A stretch of 60,000 nucleotides of DNA, from NCBI RefSeq assembly GCF_032854445.1, contig NC_088295.1, positions 15,055,385 to 15,115,384 on the forward strand, in the 5' to 3' direction. Shown here piece after piece: positions 12,914-60,000 of this stretch. A program made the position numbers and the translations under genes. The notes under the pieces were generated by a model. That model was given only the letters and a program-made list of their open reading frames with translations, was not told where the DNA came from and did not search any database. The stretch's first letter is position 1. Each line of letters starts with the position of its first letter. The DNA comes from Liolophura sinensis (Eukaryota > Mollusca > Polyplacophora > Chitonida > Chitonidae).

Positions 12914-15392
12914 CTAGAAAAATCACAGACAACAAATACAACCCAGATATGTGCATCCCCCTTCTCAGCTATTTGCCAAACAGATTTAACTTGGAAGTGT
13001 ACATAGGTTGAAATATTATATTTTAATGCAGGAATCACTGATATACACTTTATTTGATACCAAATTTTCAAAATACAGCAAAGTGGAAGTATTCAAATGT
13101 CCTTGTAGCTGACACTGAAATTTAGGAAGATTTGGCTTAAACTGCCTTTACTTTAACCTCTGTCACAGAGATTCAGATGTAAGTTGGAGTTCTACAAACA
13201 CGCTCACAAGTGAATGTTGGTATGAGGCCCCCATTGACATGCATAGATCTAATTGGTGCTTGTTAGTGTGCGAGGCTGGATCAGTATGGATTTATATGTA
13301 GGGATGCCATTGCACCTAATGGACTTGACCTGATACCAGATCTTTGGCATCCCTTCAAACACAGCGCTGATAGATGTTTGTACTGTCACTAGGATAGCTG
13401 AGTTCTTGCTCTACCGTGTCTTGATCAAGCAATCTATCTGGCTGCTTTTCAAATCAGGAGAAAATGTTAATGTTTAACGTGACATTTTAACTCCTTGAAA
13501 GTGGTCTTCAGTTCAGCCTTTCTCAATTTCCTATTTTTTTTTTTAAAAAGGCTTTTAACATCATTTGACACTGTTCTGATCAACTATTGACTTTTTATTT
13601 TGCTTTAGTTGTTGACTTCAGTGTGAGATATATGTTGTCAATAGCTTTCATTTAGAATCTGTTAATTGTTATTTATCAAAATTCATGAAAAGCAAGTAAT
13701 TATTTGGTGCCATAAAAATAGATGTGTCAGCAATGTGAAGATGAATGGAAAAAGATTTTTCAGCAGTTTGGATTGTTGCCCATGAAAAGTTTTTGACTGA
13801 GATTTCAAAGGTAGCCTTATGATAACACATGTTCAGTAGACTTTCCTGTGCAGGAACACAATTAATGCGTGTTTTCACATCAAACACATTTGGTACCAAT
13901 AGGTAGCAGGCCTGTACACCTTAATTGGTTCATGTTAATGTGGGTAGTTTCAGTTGTTAAAGAAGCTGGCAATGCTCTTTTATTTTGTCTTTGTTAGTGA
14001 TTATTTTGGCAGATTCGTGTGTTTCTTGGCATTGAACTCAAAGTACACTGAGGATATCTTTACTATGAAGAAATAAGTTGACTATATATTAGGTCCACTG
14101 GCCTGCTTACAGTGCTTGAGTGTATATCACTTGGAGAAATGTTGGTGCCAAGAGAACAGGGTGTTTCATGCGTGTGGAAAACACAGCTGTTTTTCCACTT
14201 GTCTGCAAAGAAAACAATTACAGCTCCTTGAAAGAAATGGAACTATTAGACAGTGGAGAGTTGACTTACAACATCCTCTGTCTTGGTGACACTAGATTTG
14301 GAACAGCCCATATCACTTCATTTGTGGACTCATATTTTTTACCGACTCTAATCTTTAAAAGCTGGCCTTTTTAATGATCAAGCTGGTTGATTTAGTAGAA
14401 ACTGAATAAGTCCACTATACCTCGACCTGTATAAACCACACTGGGACATTACCAGGCTGTTGAAAGTATCATTGATTTCTCATCGTTCAGTTGCTGCTGC
14501 CAACTTCTAGCCATTCACAGTTTCCTGCCCAGTGTCTGTAATGTTATTTGATGGAAGATGACAATTATGTTGTTCATGCTTTTATGTATGTATGGCATGC
14601 AGTAAGTATCACACATCTGTTCTGATCAGGATAGATCTTTGGAATGCTTCTCAGAACTGTTCTAATGTTTTTCCACAATTCATGTATAGTTGACATTCTG
14701 TCTGGTGAGTTGTATGAATGGACTTCTTGACGGAGTTACTAGCTGCTGTTGAAGAAGACGAGAAACCTTGACAAGTGACTGACAGATTTTGCCAGATTTT
14801 GTAAGGTGTTGTAAAACTAGTACTGGCACTAAAAAGTCTCTCCCTCTCCTGGGACATGTAACAAAACAGATCCCTCAGGAGAAAAGGGGTGAGTGCAGTA
14901 ATCTGGCCAAAAAACGAAGAAAGGTTGAAAGGAGTTGTATGTAGCGTCCATTAAAGCGATTCCCTCAAGATTTGACTGGGATTGTAAGGAAAGTATGGGC
15001 TATCATAACTTGTTGACAAATCTCCACATGTTAGCAAGCACATGTTAGCATTTCTTGGGTCTCTCTCAAGTAGCCCGTACCCATGGGACAGGGGCTGTAG
15101 TTATGGAATCCAGCCTTTCCTTCAGCAGACCTCTTGAGACTACAAAATCATACATATGGTTTGGACTGGGAGAGCTCTGAAAACACAGCTTGACAACATT
15201 ATATCTAACCCCCATGGTATGTTTTTCATCTGGTACCTTTACCTCATGTTATACTGATCTGTCGTGTGCCCCCAACATGATAAACATGATGTACCTTGAC
15301 AGCGTTGTAGCCGTTGAAGTCGTGGGTGATGAACAGCTTCACAGCAGTGCTTACACCACAGCGTAAAGACTTAATATCCAGGCATAAAGCAT
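12759..15392 (-). CDS. Antisense gene, 3' end, four chained exons, product unrecognised
   Basis: Gene-level entry. On the - strand the exons 15392-15295, 15176-15081, 14848-14767 and 12913-12759 have AG acceptors and GT donors. Their phases chain exactly (1-0, 0-0, 0-1, 1-stop), giving about 142 residues with no stop until TAA at 12761-12759. Codon use in the segment encoding KLFITHDFNGYNAVK is rich in C/G at third positions, unlike the surrounding AT-rich intron. The peptide mixes beta-like strands with an amphipathic stretch (RGLLKERLDSI) and shows no Gly-X-Y. I do not recognise the family. The first visible exon begins inside a codon, so the gene continues toward higher coordinates, across or around the first visible collagen exon on the opposite strand. 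Confidence 0.6.
12914..14766 (-). other. Intron between antisense exons C and D
   Basis: 1.85 kb. I see no convincing exon on either strand; an open stretch at 13669-13899 (-) has no donor. Confidence 0.45.
14767..14848 (-). CDS. Antisense gene exon C
   Basis: 82 bp, acceptor acatgtcccag, donor caag|gtttct, phase 0 to 1. It encodes ERERLFSASTSFTTPYKIWQ, then NLSVTCQ. The donor is weak, but its phase is exactly the one the terminal exon needs. Confidence 0.52.
15081..15176 (-). CDS. Antisense gene exon B
   Basis: 96 bp, acceptor tgttttcag, donor tgg|gtacgg, phase 0-0. It encodes SSPSPNHMYDFVVSRGLLKE, then RLDSITTAPVPW. It is only 118 bp from exon A, and the frame is open only in the phase that exon A requires. 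Confidence 0.6.
15295..15392 (-). CDS. Antisense gene exon A
   Basis: 98 bp on the - strand, acceptor tttttcttgcag, donor aag|gtacat. It starts with AT completing a codon (phase 1) and ends in phase 0. The peptide ALCLDIKSLRCGVSTAVKLF is followed by ITHDFNGYNAVK. This is the strongest of the four, with a good pyrimidine tract and GC-rich third positions. Confidence 0.65.
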
Positions 15393-16071
15393 CTGCAAGA
15401 AAAATTTTTCTATGAAATGAGATTCTCGGTACCAACATGACAATAATTTTCGAAGCAGCATGTGAATGGTAGATAAGAGAGTTTTGTTTGTTACATTTAT
15501 AACATGTTAAGACATATATCTTTCCATTTTTCTTTCAGTGTTATCTTTAGAATAAACTTAGCAGATTATTGCATGCTGTGTTGTTGTTGGTGGTGTACTG
15601 TAATAATGAACATATGTTACAAGGGTGGACAGATCTATTTTTACCTACCAGATTTGATTCCAGCTCACCTGGATAAACATGTCATGTTTCACTCTCTCCA
15701 AGAATAAGTCCTCTTAACAAAATCTTTTGGCTTGACTGTGGAACCTAGGTATTTAATTTGTTGAATTGGCTTGCAGTTGGTACAACCCTTATAATAAGAG
15801 TAATTTTCTTGGTTGTCTGTACTGACACTGTTGACGTGTATTTTGTCTTTCTAGGACATAAATTCTTGATTAAAACAGGTTGTATTTGATAAATTTATAA
15901 ATTTTCTCACAGTATTAAATGTCCATGATGGGGGATTATATAATTCTTATGACTGGTTCTCTACAATAATTATGTTATTGGAATAGTTTCTCCATTTTTG
16001 GTTGTTAGCAGTGTTGTCTTTGCCATTTTATATGTTGCTCGACTTTAATGATTGTGGTCTTATCTTGCCAG
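15393..16071. other. Gap between antisense exon A and collagen exon 1
   Basis: AT-rich, with no exon seen on either strand. It ends in the acceptor of the first visible collagen exon. Confidence 0.55.
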
Positions 16072-58461
<42,390 letters not shown>

Positions 58462-60000
58462 GTAAGTACAGACAGGGTGCTTGCTCCTCTGCATTGCATT
58501 GTTGATTTATTGACCTGTTGATTGAAAAATTATTTTCAAAAGAAAAGAGTCTTTTAACCCAATCCATACCTTTGATGGTATACTTAGTTGTATAATTGTT
58601 GATGAATGCTGTAATTGAGAAGAATTTTTCCCTCATGTGATGTCAGTAGTGAAGTAGTACCTCATGTCAGTTTTTGGATCTGTCATTGCAGCCTACCTGT
58701 TCATTAAATTTTCATGACAAGGATACAAGTACAAGTTCATCCGGATAGCATCCTGATAATTTCTAATTCTCCAAGTGTATGATAGGTCCTATAGACCTTG
58801 TTTCACGATTAGCGACTTCATCAAGAAGTCATAAATAGCTACATACTACATTTAGTGTTCAGGGGCTGGTTTTGTTAAAAAAATGTATTAAAAAGCCGAA
58901 TTTCAAAATTTTAAATCTGTCTTTGCTGAATACAATACTAATGGCAATTTAGTCCATGGAAAAGTTGATACTTGGCTTTACTGCTAGTTAATGCACTTTA
59001 GAACACTTTTGTTTCACTTCTTGTCTTTGGTTTGAAACCATTTCAATAAATAACGGTTCACGTACTTAGACAGTAGAAGATGTACAACTCCTTTTCAGCG
59101 GGTGTGATGTACTGTTCGTCTGCCAGTGTTACATTTGCTCTGTATAGACGGAGGAGGCTTGAGGGCATGATGTTCTTAGCTCATTTCACCTAGACTGGGA
59201 GTCAGTTAGGCAAGGTCCATTTGAGTCAGTACAGTAAACCAATCTGCACTGTTGTGTTGAAAACCATTGCCTTTTACTGAGTAACTTGCAATGTAGAAAT
59301 TTTAGCTTTTAGCAGCTGTTTCCTCAGCATGGCCTCCACTTTCTTAATGAGTGCATATACAGTGTTGAAGGGTAGGCTGGAAATGTAGGTGGCCTGGAGA
59401 TATATAGTATAAAAGAAAAAAAAAGAGTGGACTGTCAAAGCATATTCTCTTGACATGCTTATTAGCCAGATTACATTGGGTGATATACTCTGGTTTGTTA
59501 GTCACTTTATCCTGCCAGGAGAGATTGTACTAGACTTTTATAGTAAAAGAAAGCTAAAATATGAAGTAAGGCTCATCATACAGACAACTGAAAACTATGC
59601 TTAAAAATACTTTCATTAATTTTTTTTAGATTTTTTGAAGAGTGTTGAAAGGCATTCAAATATTTGAACTCTATGATGGGCTTTATGAACAATACTGACA
59701 GTATCTAGGAACTCTGACGTCACATCACCTTTTTTTCCTGATGTTCACCAGTAGAAAGGAATTTTTGTGAACATTATTTCAGTAATCTTTGAGTCATGGG
59801 TAAATAGAGTTTAGAGTCGAGATTAGAGTTAAAAAATCTTCCTGTGACATCAGAGTTCCTAAACTCTGATAGCATGGTTCATAAAGCCCACCGTAGAATT
59901 CAAATGTTTGATTGCCTTTATCTCTTTTCACAAAACTCTAAAAAAATAAATGAACGTATATTTATACATAATTCTAAGTACATAATTCTATAATTCTATG
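58462..60000 (+). other. Intron or flank after the last visible exon
   Basis: No exon found. It contains the foldback element at 59614-59952. Confidence 0.6.
59614..59952. mobile_element. Foldback (MITE-like) element with ~110-bp inverted arms
   Basis: The left arm 59614-59724 and right arm 59843-59952 are complementary over nearly their full length with scattered mismatches. Shared phrases are gggctttatgaac, aggaactctga and a T-run plus taga. The roughly 118-base centre has no open frame. Length, long terminal arms and absence of coding fit a non-autonomous foldback element; target-site duplication was not resolved. Confidence 0.8.

Overview
This is an AT-rich metazoan genomic window with long introns, GT..AG junctions, microsatellites, minisatellites and degraded interspersed repeats. 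It is not bacterial and holds no operon. Several repeat copies share an A/T-rich head and a 'TACTCAAGAATATTTCACTTATA'-like core. I associate that core from memory with interspersed repeats of molluscs and related lophotrochozoans, so a marine lophotrochozoan is my best guess. I cannot name the species.

The main gene is a non-fibrillar collagen on the + strand. I can trace 28 coding exons from 16072 to 58461, plus one less certain non-collagenous exon at 44570-44854. Apart from the first acceptor, which splits a Gly codon, all junctions are phase 0. Most exons begin with a whole Gly codon and are multiples of 9 bp (27, 36, 45, 54, 63, 72, 81, 99, 108). The exons encode about 614 codons of Gly-X-Y repeat with many short interruptions. 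The signal peptide or membrane anchor and the C-terminal end are not visible, so the gene runs past what I can read on both sides. Exon size, phase and interruptions fit a membrane-associated (MACIT-like) or other interrupted collagen better than a fibrillar one, but the subclass is not proven.

On the - strand four short exons (15392-15295, 15176-15081, 14848-14767, 12913-12759) chain in phase into about 142 residues ending at a stop. They look like the 3' end of a second, unrecognised gene. Its first visible exon starts inside a codon, so its 5' part must lie at higher coordinates. It would then overlap the first visible collagen exon on the other strand. A weaker fifth exon at 17821-17718 would place it there.

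Layout: 1-12758 has no gene I can support, but holds a six-copy 40-bp tandem repeat (7015-7256), a degenerate 23-bp array (11925-12530) and a SINE-like fragment. 12759-15392 holds the antisense exons. 16072-37037 holds widely spaced small collagen exons and a cluster of non-collagenous interruptions. 37820-43395 includes a large 282-bp fused exon. 44570-48534 holds the odd charged exon and a very basic triple-helical patch. 49930-58461 holds the distal helix, ending in a Cys-containing interruption. 58462-60000 is intron or flank with a foldback (MITE-like) element.
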